From assembly GCA_021152595.1 (NCBI GenBank), contig JAGKVC010000011.1, positions 1 through 32,163 of the forward strand: a DNA stretch of 32,163 bases, in the 5' to 3' direction. The stretch comes from Clostridia bacterium (GTDB lineage Bacteria > Bacillota > Clostridia > Oscillospirales > Ruminococcaceae). The stretch's first letter is position 1, and each line of letters begins with the position of its first letter. The position numbers were made by a program, and so were the translations under genes. The notes beneath the pieces are model-generated. The model saw only the letters and a list, made by a program, of their open reading frames with translations. It was not told the origin of the DNA and did no database searches. Of this stretch, positions 22,291 to 29,802 are shown piece by piece.

Positions 22291-22920
22291 ATGAAAATCG
22301 CAGTAGTTTGTGCAAACGGCAAGGCAGGTCAGCTTATCGTGAAAGAGGCAGTAAACAGAGGATTTGACGTTACAGCAGTTGTCAAGGGAGAGAACAAGTC
22401 CGCTGCTCAGAACGTGATCGTAAAAGATCTGTTCGATCTGACCGCAGCAGACCTTGCAGGCTTTGACGCGGTTGTAGACGCTTTCGGTGCATGGACACCT
22501 GAGACACTTCCGCAGCACTCCACTTCTCTTGCTCACCTGTGCGATGTCCTTTCGGGAACAGATACAAGGCTTCTCGTTGTGGGCGGTGCAGGCAGCCTGT
22601 ATGTGAACAAAGAGCATACCGTTTGTGTTTCTGACGGCGCTGATTTCCCCGAAGTGTTCAAGCCGCTGGCTTCTGCGATGGCAAAAGCTCTGGGCGAACT
22701 CCGTCAGAGAAATGACGTCAAGTGGACATATATCAGCCCCGCAGGAGATTTTCAGGCTGACGGCGAACGCTCGGGCAAGTACATTCTCGCAGGCGAGGAG
22801 CTGACGCTCAACTCTAAGGGCGAGAGCATTATCAGCTATGCGGATTACGCTGTTGCTATGGTTGACGAGATCGAAAAAGGCGATCACATCGGGCAGCGTA
22901 TCAGCGTGGTAAGAGAGTAA
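22291..22920 (+). CDS. NAD(P)-binding oxidoreductase, YwnB/NmrA-like
   Basis: This 209-residue Rossmann-fold protein of the atypical SDR/NmrA group shows dinucleotide motif CANGKAGQLIVKEAV (8-22), FDAVVDAFGAWTPE, LLVVGGAGSLYV and WTYISPAGDF. In Bacillus subtilis the similar YwnB gene neighbours an Rrf2 regulator (YwnA), as here. Codon use differs from every neighbour: GAC, GCT, CTT and AAC are frequent where neighbouring genes prefer GAT, GCG, CTG and AAT, which suggests recent acquisition. AGGAGG at 22277-22282 gives the start. Substrate unknown; probable redox or quinone-like stress function. Confidence 0.88.
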   Translation: MKIAVVCANGKAGQLIVKEAVNRGFDVTAVVKGENKSAAQNVIVKDLFDLTAADLAGFDAVVDAFGAWTPETLPQHSTSLAHLCDVLSGTDTRLLVVGGAGSLYVNKEHTVCVSDGADFPEVFKPLASAMAKALGELRQRNDVKWTYISPAGDFQADGERSGKYILAGEELTLNSKGESIISYADYAVAMVDEIEKGDHIGQRISVVRE

Positions 22921-22937
22921 GAAAGAGATGATTTTCT

Positions 22938-23375
22938 ATGCAGATCACAAGTAAATTCACCGTGGCAGTGCATATTCTCACCTGCATCGACATTTTTGAC
23001 GGTCAGATGAGAGTGACCAGCGATGTTCTGTCCGGCAGTACGGGCATCAATGCGGTCATTATCCGGAATGTCCTCGGACAGCTCCGCAATGCAGGCATTG
23101 TCGAAACCCGTCAGGGCAGCGGCGGCGCACATCTTGCGAAACCGCTTGACGAAATCACGCTGTATGATATTTACAAGGCTGTGGACTGCGTAGATGATGA
23201 AGGACTGTTCCACTTCCACGAAAATCCGAATGTTGAATGTCCCGTGGGGCGGAATATCCACAAGGCAATGGACGGACGGCTTGCAGCGGCACAGTCTGCG
23301 CTGGAAAACGAGCTGAAAGGAACGACACTTGCGGAAGTTGTCGCGGATACACGGCGGATCATTGATGCGGAATAA
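22938..23375 (+). CDS. Rrf2 family transcriptional regulator
   Basis: This 145-residue winged-helix protein starts MQITSKFTVAVHILTCIDIF, with a recognition region VTSDVLSGSTGINAVIIRNV and the wing ETRQGSGGAHLAKPLDEITL, typical of Rrf2. Three cysteines are present (in LTCID, VDCVDD and VECPV), but not in the tight C-x5-C-x7-C array of IscR/NsrR. A [2Fe-2S] or [4Fe-4S] cluster is therefore not expected, and it looks more like the YwnA/CymR branch. It is 17 bases after the YwnB-like gene. Putative sites lie at 22170-22246. It may also control the following PNPOx-ferredoxin, macrodomain and sirtuin genes. Confidence 0.9.
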   Translation: MQITSKFTVAVHILTCIDIFDGQMRVTSDVLSGSTGINAVIIRNVLGQLRNAGIVETRQGSGGAHLAKPLDEITLYDIYKAVDCVDDEGLFHFHENPNVECPVGRNIHKAMDGRLAAAQSALENELKGTTLAEVVADTRRIIDAE

Positions 23376-23428
23376 AACAGGCGTGTGCGGACGGTATGTC
23401 GGCACACGCTTTCCATAAGGGGGATATG

Positions 23429-24046
23429 ATGACAGCGAACGAATATCTGAAATTCATCGCGGAGCAGATTCACTCCACAGTAGCGGCGACGGTTGACAGC
23501 GAAGGTCTGCCCGTGACCTGCGTGATTGACATGATGTATGCAGACGAGAACGGACTGTACTTTCTCACCGCAAAGGGAAAGAACTTCTATCAGAGACTGA
23601 AAGAACGCGGATATCTGGCGCTTTCCGGCATGAAGGGGACAGATACTATGCACTGCACCGCAGTATCCGTGCGCGGCAGGGTACGGGAGACCGGCGCGGA
23701 TATGCTTCCGCTGCTGTTTGAGAAGAATCCCTATATGCTTGAGATTTATCCTGCCGCAGAAAGCCGGAAAGCCCTCACGGTGTTTCAGATTTACGAGGGC
23801 AGCGGCGAATGGTTCGATCTTTCAAAAAAGCCGATCGAACGCGACAGCTTCACATTCGGCGGCGCCGCATGCAGAGCGGAGGGCTATTTCATTACGGATG
23901 CATGCATCGGCTGCGGTGCCTGTCTGAGCGACTGTCCGCAGAGCTGCATTGATCTGAACGGCAGGGCGGAGATCCGGCAGGCAAACTGTCTGCACTGCGG
24001 AAACTGTGCGGCGATCTGTCCGGCAGGAGCGGTTATCAGGAGGTAG
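23429..24046 (+). CDS. PNPOx-like flavin domain fused to a 2x[4Fe-4S] ferredoxin
   Basis: This 205-residue two-domain protein has an N-terminal pyridoxamine 5'-phosphate oxidase-like split barrel at about 1-140 (AATVDSEGLPVTCVIDMMYA and YFLTAKGKNFYQRLKERGY are typical) and a C-terminal ferredoxin at about 150-205 with CIGCGACLSDCP and CLHCGNCAAICP, two [4Fe-4S] binding sets. Start ATG 23429 gives better spacing from AAGGGGG than the ATG at 23426. It presumably moves electrons between flavin and iron-sulfur centres. It is followed four bases later by the macrodomain gene, so it is part of an operon with ADP-ribose enzymes. The substrate is unknown. Confidence 0.86.
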   Translation: MTANEYLKFIAEQIHSTVAATVDSEGLPVTCVIDMMYADENGLYFLTAKGKNFYQRLKERGYLALSGMKGTDTMHCTAVSVRGRVRETGADMLPLLFEKNPYMLEIYPAAESRKALTVFQIYEGSGEWFDLSKKPIERDSFTFGGAACRAEGYFITDACIGCGACLSDCPQSCIDLNGRAEIRQANCLHCGNCAAICPAGAVIRR

Positions 24047-24050
24047 AAAC

Positions 24051-24833
24051 ATGGGAACAAAGCTGGAATATCTGATTGATTATCTGCTCTCTGAGCGGAA
24101 GAATATCCGCGGCGCTGAGATTCCCAAAACGGAAGCGGAGCAGTTCAGGCTTTACAGAAGCCTTGTGAATACCCGTCCGGTTATGGAAGCAGATGCGCAT
24201 TTTTTGCAAGCGGAGGACGAATACCTCACGGCTTTGTCGGAGCGCAGGGGCATCACGAATATCGCGGATCTGACGCCCGTTGAGGACGGCATTTACCTCT
24301 GGCGCGGCGATATCACCACGCTGAAATGCGGCGCGATTGTCAATGCCGCAAATTCGGGAATGACAGGCTGCTGGTCGCCGTGTCACAACTGTATTGACAA
24401 CTGCATACACACCTATGCCGGCGTGCGGCTGCGTTACAAATGCGGTCAGATCATGGCGGCACAGGGGCATGAGGAGCCGACCGGCAGCGCGAAGATCACG
24501 CCTGCCTACAATCTGCCCTGTGACTATGTGATCCATACCGTCGGACCGATCGTGCAGGGGCGGCTCACTGCGGAGCATTGCCGCCTGCTTGAAAGCTCCT
24601 ACAAAAGCTGCCTTGATCTCGCCGTGCAGAACGGAATCCGGAGCATTGCGTTCTGCTGCATTTCAACGGGCGTATTCGGATTTCCGCAGAGAGAAGCCGC
24701 GGAGATCGCGGTCCGCACGGTCAGGGAATACCGCAGGACGCATGAGATACAGGTCATTTTCAACGTGTTCAGGGAGGACGACCATGAAATATACAAGAGA
24801 TTACTCGGACGAGCTTGCGCGTCTGAAACATGA
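24051..24833 (+). CDS. Zinc-dependent macrodomain protein (ADP-ribosyl hydrolase family)
   Basis: This 260-residue protein has an N-terminal helical part (1-75) and a macrodomain: IYLWRGDITTLKCGAIVNAA with NAAN at 98-101, a metal-binding insertion GCWSPCHNCIDNCIH (107-120) and the phosphate loop STGVFGFP (205-212). This is the Zn-macro class that removes ADP-ribose from proteins and in many bacteria is encoded beside a class M sirtuin, as here. Start ATG 24051 is preceded by AGGAGG at about 24038-24043. The sirtuin gene overlaps its last 50 bases in another frame. The substrate is a protein ADP-ribosylated by the sirtuin, if the known systems are a guide. Confidence 0.9.
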   Translation: MGTKLEYLIDYLLSERKNIRGAEIPKTEAEQFRLYRSLVNTRPVMEADAHFLQAEDEYLTALSERRGITNIADLTPVEDGIYLWRGDITTLKCGAIVNAANSGMTGCWSPCHNCIDNCIHTYAGVRLRYKCGQIMAAQGHEEPTGSAKITPAYNLPCDYVIHTVGPIVQGRLTAEHCRLLESSYKSCLDLAVQNGIRSIAFCCISTGVFGFPQREAAEIAVRTVREYRRTHEIQVIFNVFREDDHEIYKRLLGRACASET

Positions 24834-25629
24834 GATCGAAACAGCCGATGCAATCGTGATCGGCGCAGGTGCAGGACTTTCGACCGCCGCAGGCTTTACG
24901 TATTCCGGCGCGCGGATGCAGGAATATTTCGCAGATTTTGCGGAGAAATACGGCTTCCGGGATATGTATTCCGGCGGCTTTTATCCGTTCCCGACACCCG
25001 AGGAAATGTGGGCATACTGGTCGCGCTACATCTACATCAACCGCTATATGGACGTGGACAACGGCACATACAAGCGCTTGTTTTCGCTTGTCAGAGACAA
25101 GGATTATTTTGTGATCACCACGAATGTCGATCACCAGTTCCAGAAGGCAGGCTTTGACAAGCACCGTCTGTTCTATACGCAGGGAGATTACGGACTCTGG
25201 CAGTGCAGCGAGCCGTGTCACCAGAAGACCTATGACAATGAGGAGACGGTTCGGGCGATGTACGCGCAGCAGAAAAATATGCGGATTCCGGCGGAACTCG
25301 TGCCGCACTGTCCGGTCTGCGGAAAGCCCATGAGCATGAATCTCCGCGCGGATGATACCTTTGTCGAGGATGAGGGCTGGCACAGGGCGGCTGAGCGCTA
25401 TGAGGAATTCCTGCGCCGTCATGAGGGGCTGCATATTCTGTTTCTGGAGCTTGGCGTCGGCATGAATACGCCGGTGATCATCAAATATCCGTTCTGGAAG
25501 ATGACCTATGCAAACCCGAAAGCGGTCTATGCCTGCCTCAATTACGGCGAAGCCTATGCGCCGGATCAGATCGCCGGACAGAGCATCTGTATCGACGGCG
25601 ATATCCGTGAAATCCTGAACGATTGCTGA
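24784..25629 (+). CDS. Class M sirtuin (SirTM), protein ADP-ribosyltransferase
   Basis: This 281-residue sirtuin fold has the NAD motif GAGAGLSTAAGF (27-38), TTNVDHQF (112-119) and YTQGDYG (131-137), where Gln133 stands in place of the deacetylase catalytic His. Four zinc cysteines sit at 141, 145, 176 and 179. These changes are those of SirTM, an ADP-ribosyltransferase rather than a deacetylase. In the studied Staphylococcus and Streptococcus systems SirTM modifies a lipoylated GcvH-like carrier and is reversed by the macrodomain; no lipoate ligase or GcvH-like gene is in the window. The gene begins inside the macrodomain gene. It ends at a clear terminator. Confidence 0.91.
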   Translation: MKYTRDYSDELARLKHEIETADAIVIGAGAGLSTAAGFTYSGARMQEYFADFAEKYGFRDMYSGGFYPFPTPEEMWAYWSRYIYINRYMDVDNGTYKRLFSLVRDKDYFVITTNVDHQFQKAGFDKHRLFYTQGDYGLWQCSEPCHQKTYDNEETVRAMYAQQKNMRIPAELVPHCPVCGKPMSMNLRADDTFVEDEGWHRAAERYEEFLRRHEGLHILFLELGVGMNTPVIIKYPFWKMTYANPKAVYACLNYGEAYAPDQIAGQSICIDGDIREILNDC

Positions 25630-25636
25630 ATAAAAG

Positions 25637-25676
25637 GGGATATGTCCTCCGGAAACGGCGGATATATCCCTTTTTT
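25637..25676 (+). terminator. Intrinsic terminator after the sirtuin gene
   Basis: GGGATATGTCC-T-CCG and CGG-C-GGATATATCCC form a stem of 14 pairs with one mismatch and a GAAA loop, followed by six T (25671-25676). It closes the YwnB-Rrf2-macrodomain-SirTM transcript. Confidence 0.93.
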
Positions 25677-25770
25677 GATGCTCCGGAGGGCGGAAAAATC
25701 GGCTTGTCAGGCGGAATTATAAATAATTTATGAATATAGTGCCGCAGGGGTTTCTTTTTTTGATTTTTTG

Positions 25771-25779
25771 TGATATAAT
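25771..25779 (+). promoter_or_regulatory. Possible extended -10 promoter of the activase gene
   Basis: TG-A-TATAAT at 25771-25779 is an extended -10 box with a perfect hexamer, about 50 bases before the start codon. The -35 region is poor (a T-rich run, about 25751-25756). The stretch upstream is AT-rich. Confidence 0.5.
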
Positions 25780-25830
25780 AGTACAGTATTATGCCGCACT
25801 ATGCAATGGCGGCGAAGGAGGTCCAAAACA

Positions 25831-28800
25831 TTGAGTCAGAAGGTGTACGCACTCGGCATTGACGTCGGCTCAACGACGGTCAAGACTGTGGTCATAAACG
25901 AGCAGAATGAGATCCTGTCCCGCTACTATCAGCGGCACATGTCCCGTGTCCGCGAAACGGTCATGGAGCAGCTTCAGGATCTGCGCAGACAGTTCCCCGA
26001 TGTGCTGTTCAAAATCTGTATCACCGGTTCCGCTGGTTTAGGTCTTGCGCAGAGTGCGGAGATCCCGTTCGTGCAGGAGGTGCATGCGGCGTTTCTTGCG
26101 GTCAAGGCGGATTATCCGCAGGCAGATGTTGTGATTGAGCTTGGCGGTGAGGATGCAAAGATGATCTTCCTGACCGGCGGCGTGGAGCAGCGTATGAACG
26201 GCTCCTGCGCAGGCGGAACGGGCGCTTTCATTGACCAGATGGCGACGCTGCTCGGCATCTCGGCGGATGAGATGGATGCGATCTCCCTGAAAGCAGAAAA
26301 ACGCTATCCGATCGCATCGCGCTGCGGCGTGTTTGCAAAGTCGGATATTCAGCCGCTGCTCAATCAGGGCGCGCGGCGTGAGGATATTGCTGCGAGTATT
26401 TTTCAGGCGGTCGTCGATCAGACGGTCTCCGGACTTGCACAGGGCAGAACGATCGAGGGCACGGTGCTGTTCCTCGGCGGACCGCTCTCGTTCCTGAAGG
26501 GATTGCGTCAGGCATTTGTCCGGACGCTGAAGCTCGACGATGAGCATGCGATTTTCCCTGAAAATGCGCCTGTTTTCGTTGCATACGGCTGTGCGATGTA
26601 CGCGGCGCAGTCTGTCGGACCGATGTCGCTTGCAGAGGCGCAGGACAAGCTCGAGCATGCAGAAACCGGCGGCAATACCGTCACCGGAGAGCCGCTGTTC
26701 CGCAGCCGGAAGGAGTATGAGCAGTTCATCGAGCGGCACAAGGCGCATGATCTGCCCTTTGCCGATCTGCGCACCGTGACGGGCGACGCCTATCTCGGCA
26801 TTGACGCAGGCTCGACCACCACAAAGCTCGTACTGATCACCGAAAAGGGCGAGCTGCTGTATCAGTATTATGCCGCAAACCGCGGTCAGCCGCTTGACCG
26901 AATTGTCAAGCAGCTCAAGAAAATCTACGCCGAAATGAATCCCGATCTGCATATCCGCGCATCGGCGGTCACCGGTTACGGCGAGGACTTCATCCGTGCC
27001 GGTCTCGGCATCGACTTCGGTATTGTCGAGACGGTCGCGCATTTCAAGGCGGCATCGCATTTCTGTCCGGATGTCGATTTCATCATGGATATCGGCGGAC
27101 AGGATATCAAGTGCTTCAAGATCCGCAATCACAGCATTGACAGCATCATGCTCAATGAGGCATGTTCTTCGGGCTGCGGCTCGTTCATCCAGAGCTTTGC
27201 GCAGGCGCTCGGATATGATATCGCAGAATTCTCGCAGCTCGGACTTTTCGCGGAGCATCCGGTCGATCTCGGCTCACGCTGCACGGTCTTCATGAACAGC
27301 TCGGTCAAGCAGGCGCAGAAGGACGGCGCGACTGTCGAGGATATTTCGGCAGGCCTTTCGTCGTCGATCATCAAGAATGCAGTTTACAAGGTCATCCGCG
27401 CAAAATCCGTGGATGAGCTTGGCAAGAATATCGTTGTACAGGGCGGAACATTCCTCAATGACGCCGTGCTGCGCTCTTTTGAAATGGAGCTTGGGCGCGA
27501 TGTGATCCGTCCGGCGATCTCGGGACTGATGGGCGCATTCGGCGCGGCACTCTACGCAAAGGAGCATGCGCCCGAGCAGACGAAAACCATCACCGCGGAG
27601 AAGCTCGCGGATTTCACCTATCAGACGAGAAGCGCAAAGTGCGGCGGATGTACGGCACACTGCGCACTGAATATTGTCATTTTCCCGGACGGCGGCAGAT
27701 ACATTTCCGGCAACCGCTGCGAAAAGGGCGCCGGCAAGAAGCAGACCGAGGAAATCCCGTCGCTCTATGATTTCAAGTACAAGCTGATTCTGGAGCAGGA
27801 AAAGAGACCGGTCTTCGGCAAGCCGCGCGGAACCGTCGGGCTGCCGCTCGCACTGAGCTTCTATGAGCAGATGCCCTTCTGGACGGAGCTGTTCACGAAG
27901 CTCGGATTTGCCGTGAAGCTCTCGCACGAAAGCGACCGCGAAATGTATTATAAGGGACAGCATACGATCCCCTCGGATACGGTCTGCTATCCGGCAAAGC
28001 TCGCGCACGGACATATTGAGGATCTGCTGGAGCAGGGTGTTGATTTCATCTTCTGGCCCTGCATGAGCTATAACTTTGACGAGGGATGCAGCGACAATCA
28101 CTACAACTGCCCCGTCGTCGCATATTATCCGGAGCTGCTGCGCGCGAATAACAGCAAGCTCACCGAACAGAATTTCATCACGCCGTATATGGATCTCAAC
28201 CGCAAAAAGGGTGTGTTCCTCGCGCTGAAATCGGCGCTGGCAGGATGGCGGATTCCGGCAGACAAGCTGAAATCCGCGCTGATCAAGGCATATGATGCAC
28301 AGACTGCGTACCGCATGAAGGTCGCGCAGGAAGGTCAGCGTATTATCTCCGAGGCGCGTGCTTCCGGCAAAAAGATCATTGTGCTTGCCGGCAGACCGTA
28401 TCACATCGACAAGGAGATCAACCACGGCATTCACAAGCTGATCACGAGCCTCGGCATGGCGGTCGTCAGTGAGGATGCAGTCGCATCGCTCGCGCGGATC
28501 GGCAAGCTCGGCGTGCTGAATCAGTGGACATATCATTCGAGACTCTACCGCGCGGCGAAATTTGTCACCGAGCAGCCGGATATGCAGCTTGTGCAGCTTG
28601 TTTCCTTCGGCTGCGGCATCGACGCCGTGACAACGGATGAGGTGCGTGCGATTCTGGAAAAGGGCGGCAAGCTCTATACCCAACTCAAGATCGACGAGAT
28701 CAACAATCTCGGCGCTGCAAAGATCCGCCTGCGTTCGCTTGTGGCAGCAATGGAGGAGCATCCGGCGGAGACACCGGCGCGCGTTCCCGTGACAGTTTAA
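25831..28800 (+). CDS. Tandem ASKHA activase of the 2-hydroxyacyl-CoA dehydratase (HgdC) type
   Basis: This 989-residue protein has two ASKHA ATPase domains in tandem: residues 5-285 (GIDVGSTTVK at 9-18; cluster Cys126 in NGSCAGGTGAF) and about 321-570 (GIDAGSTTTK at 323-332; Cys445 in NEACSSGCGSF). After a Cys-rich segment (SAKCGGCTAHC) comes the DUF2229/CoA-enzyme activase region. HgdC-type proteins use ATP to drive one electron to very low potential through a bridging [4Fe-4S] cluster. The start is a TTG at 25831, eight bases after AAGGAGGT; the upstream ATG at 25801 has no such site. No dehydratase subunit is adjacent. A DCCP-reductase-like role is also possible. Confidence 0.87.
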   Translation: MSQKVYALGIDVGSTTVKTVVINEQNEILSRYYQRHMSRVRETVMEQLQDLRRQFPDVLFKICITGSAGLGLAQSAEIPFVQEVHAAFLAVKADYPQADVVIELGGEDAKMIFLTGGVEQRMNGSCAGGTGAFIDQMATLLGISADEMDAISLKAEKRYPIASRCGVFAKSDIQPLLNQGARREDIAASIFQAVVDQTVSGLAQGRTIEGTVLFLGGPLSFLKGLRQAFVRTLKLDDEHAIFPENAPVFVAYGCAMYAAQSVGPMSLAEAQDKLEHAETGGNTVTGEPLFRSRKEYEQFIERHKAHDLPFADLRTVTGDAYLGIDAGSTTTKLVLITEKGELLYQYYAANRGQPLDRIVKQLKKIYAEMNPDLHIRASAVTGYGEDFIRAGLGIDFGIVETVAHFKAASHFCPDVDFIMDIGGQDIKCFKIRNHSIDSIMLNEACSSGCGSFIQSFAQALGYDIAEFSQLGLFAEHPVDLGSRCTVFMNSSVKQAQKDGATVEDISAGLSSSIIKNAVYKVIRAKSVDELGKNIVVQGGTFLNDAVLRSFEMELGRDVIRPAISGLMGAFGAALYAKEHAPEQTKTITAEKLADFTYQTRSAKCGGCTAHCALNIVIFPDGGRYISGNRCEKGAGKKQTEEIPSLYDFKYKLILEQEKRPVFGKPRGTVGLPLALSFYEQMPFWTELFTKLGFAVKLSHESDREMYYKGQHTIPSDTVCYPAKLAHGHIEDLLEQGVDFIFWPCMSYNFDEGCSDNHYNCPVVAYYPELLRANNSKLTEQNFITPYMDLNRKKGVFLALKSALAGWRIPADKLKSALIKAYDAQTAYRMKVAQEGQRIISEARASGKKIIVLAGRPYHIDKEINHGIHKLITSLGMAVVSEDAVASLARIGKLGVLNQWTYHSRLYRAAKFVTEQPDMQLVQLVSFGCGIDAVTTDEVRAILEKGGKLYTQLKIDEINNLGAAKIRLRSLVAAMEEHPAETPARVPVTV

Positions 28801-28828
28801 GGCAATACCTGTTCCCTGAGGAGGGCAT

Positions 28829-29686
28829 ATGAAGAAACTTTGGACATGGCTTGCGACGGCATCCGGCGCACTGCTCGGATGGGCGGCGGTTGAGAATACC
28901 GCGCTGCTCCGCGTCAGACGCTATACCGCTGCGATACCGGATCTGCCGCGGATCGTACAGATTTCCGATCTGCACAAAAGGCGGTTCGGCAGCGGTCAGC
29001 GGCGGCTGATCCGGAAGGTCGCTGCCTGCAAGCCGGAGTATATCCTGATCACCGGCGATCTGGTTTCACGGACAGTCACCGATTTTTCGGAGACATCCGA
29101 TCTTCTGCGCAGGCTCGGCGCACTCGCACCGGTCATTGTGGCAGAGGGCAATCATGAGACAGATCTCTCGCCGCTGCATTATGCGGAATTCCGTGCGGCA
29201 GTCCGGCGGAGCGGCGCGCGGTATCTCAAGAATGAGATCATCCGGCTCGGACCGGTCTCTCTGGCAGGACTTGCGCTCTCACGCGATTATTACCGCGGCG
29301 GCGGCACATTCGGTTTTTCCGGCGCAAAGACCTGCACGAAGAAAACAATGCGCATGCTGCTCGGTGCTTGTCCGCGGCATACGGTTTTGCTTGCACACAA
29401 TCCGCTGTTCTTTCCGGCTTATGCGGAATGGGGCGCGGCGCTGACGCTCTCGGGACATGTCCACGGCGGCGCGGTCCGGCTGCCGCTGCTCGGCGGCGTG
29501 CTTTCACCGGAGCGGAAATTTTTCCCGAAATATGACAGGGGCAGATTCCGCATCGGGGATTCGGAAATGCTTGTCAGCGGCGGACTTGGCAAGCTGCGGC
29601 TCTTCAATCCGCCGGAGATCAGCCTGATCACCGCTGTGCCGAAGCCCGACAAAATCCGTCAAAAGCAGACGGCGCAGAAAGAATAA
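28829..29686 (+). CDS. Metallophosphoesterase, membrane-anchored (YaeI-like)
   Basis: This 285-residue protein has an N-terminal hydrophobic anchor (MKKLWTWLATASGALLGWAA) and calcineurin-like motifs in order: QISDLH (44-49), GDLVS (76-80), GNHE (107-110), LLAHNP and SGHVHGG. All metal ligands are present. Similar proteins are lipid or nucleotide phosphodiesterases at the membrane. The ribosome site GAGGAGGG lies before ATG 28829. It is 28 bases after the activase gene and ends 116 bases before the sugar transferase, so it may be co-transcribed with the activase and read into the polysaccharide leader. Confidence 0.9.
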   Translation: MKKLWTWLATASGALLGWAAVENTALLRVRRYTAAIPDLPRIVQISDLHKRRFGSGQRRLIRKVAACKPEYILITGDLVSRTVTDFSETSDLLRRLGALAPVIVAEGNHETDLSPLHYAEFRAAVRRSGARYLKNEIIRLGPVSLAGLALSRDYYRGGGTFGFSGAKTCTKKTMRMLLGACPRHTVLLAHNPLFFPAYAEWGAALTLSGHVHGGAVRLPLLGGVLSPERKFFPKYDRGRFRIGDSEMLVSGGLGKLRLFNPPEISLITAVPKPDKIRQKQTAQKE

Positions 29687-29697
29687 ACAGAAACAGA

Positions 29698-29786
29698 TCT
29701 GCATGAACGCATCCGCTGCGGAAACAATCCCTTTGCGGTGCCGATGCAGAGAGAACAAAAGCGCACCGGCAGAGCGTCTCTGCCGG
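29698..29786 (+). promoter_or_regulatory. Structured leader upstream of the polysaccharide genes
   Basis: A two-part RNA fold can be drawn. TCTGCAT (29698-29704) pairs with ATGCAGA (29744-29750); inside it GCA-T-CCGC (29709-29716) pairs with GCGG-TGC (29735-29741), leaving an 18-base loop. Downstream, CCGGCAGAG (29766-29774) and CTCTGCCGG (29778-29786) form a perfect 9-bp stem with a CGT loop, ending directly before the AAGGGAG ribosome site (29787-29793). No T-run follows, so control at translation is more likely than termination. I see no match to the c-di-GMP riboswitch consensus. Confidence 0.5.
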
Positions 29787-29802
29787 AAGGGAGCAAGGCT
29801 TT

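Noticed and set aside
25640..25665. Possible second gene or RNA in the sirtuin-activase gap
   Set aside because: The only structure there is the terminator stem; the rest is AT-rich promoter-like sequence without an open frame.
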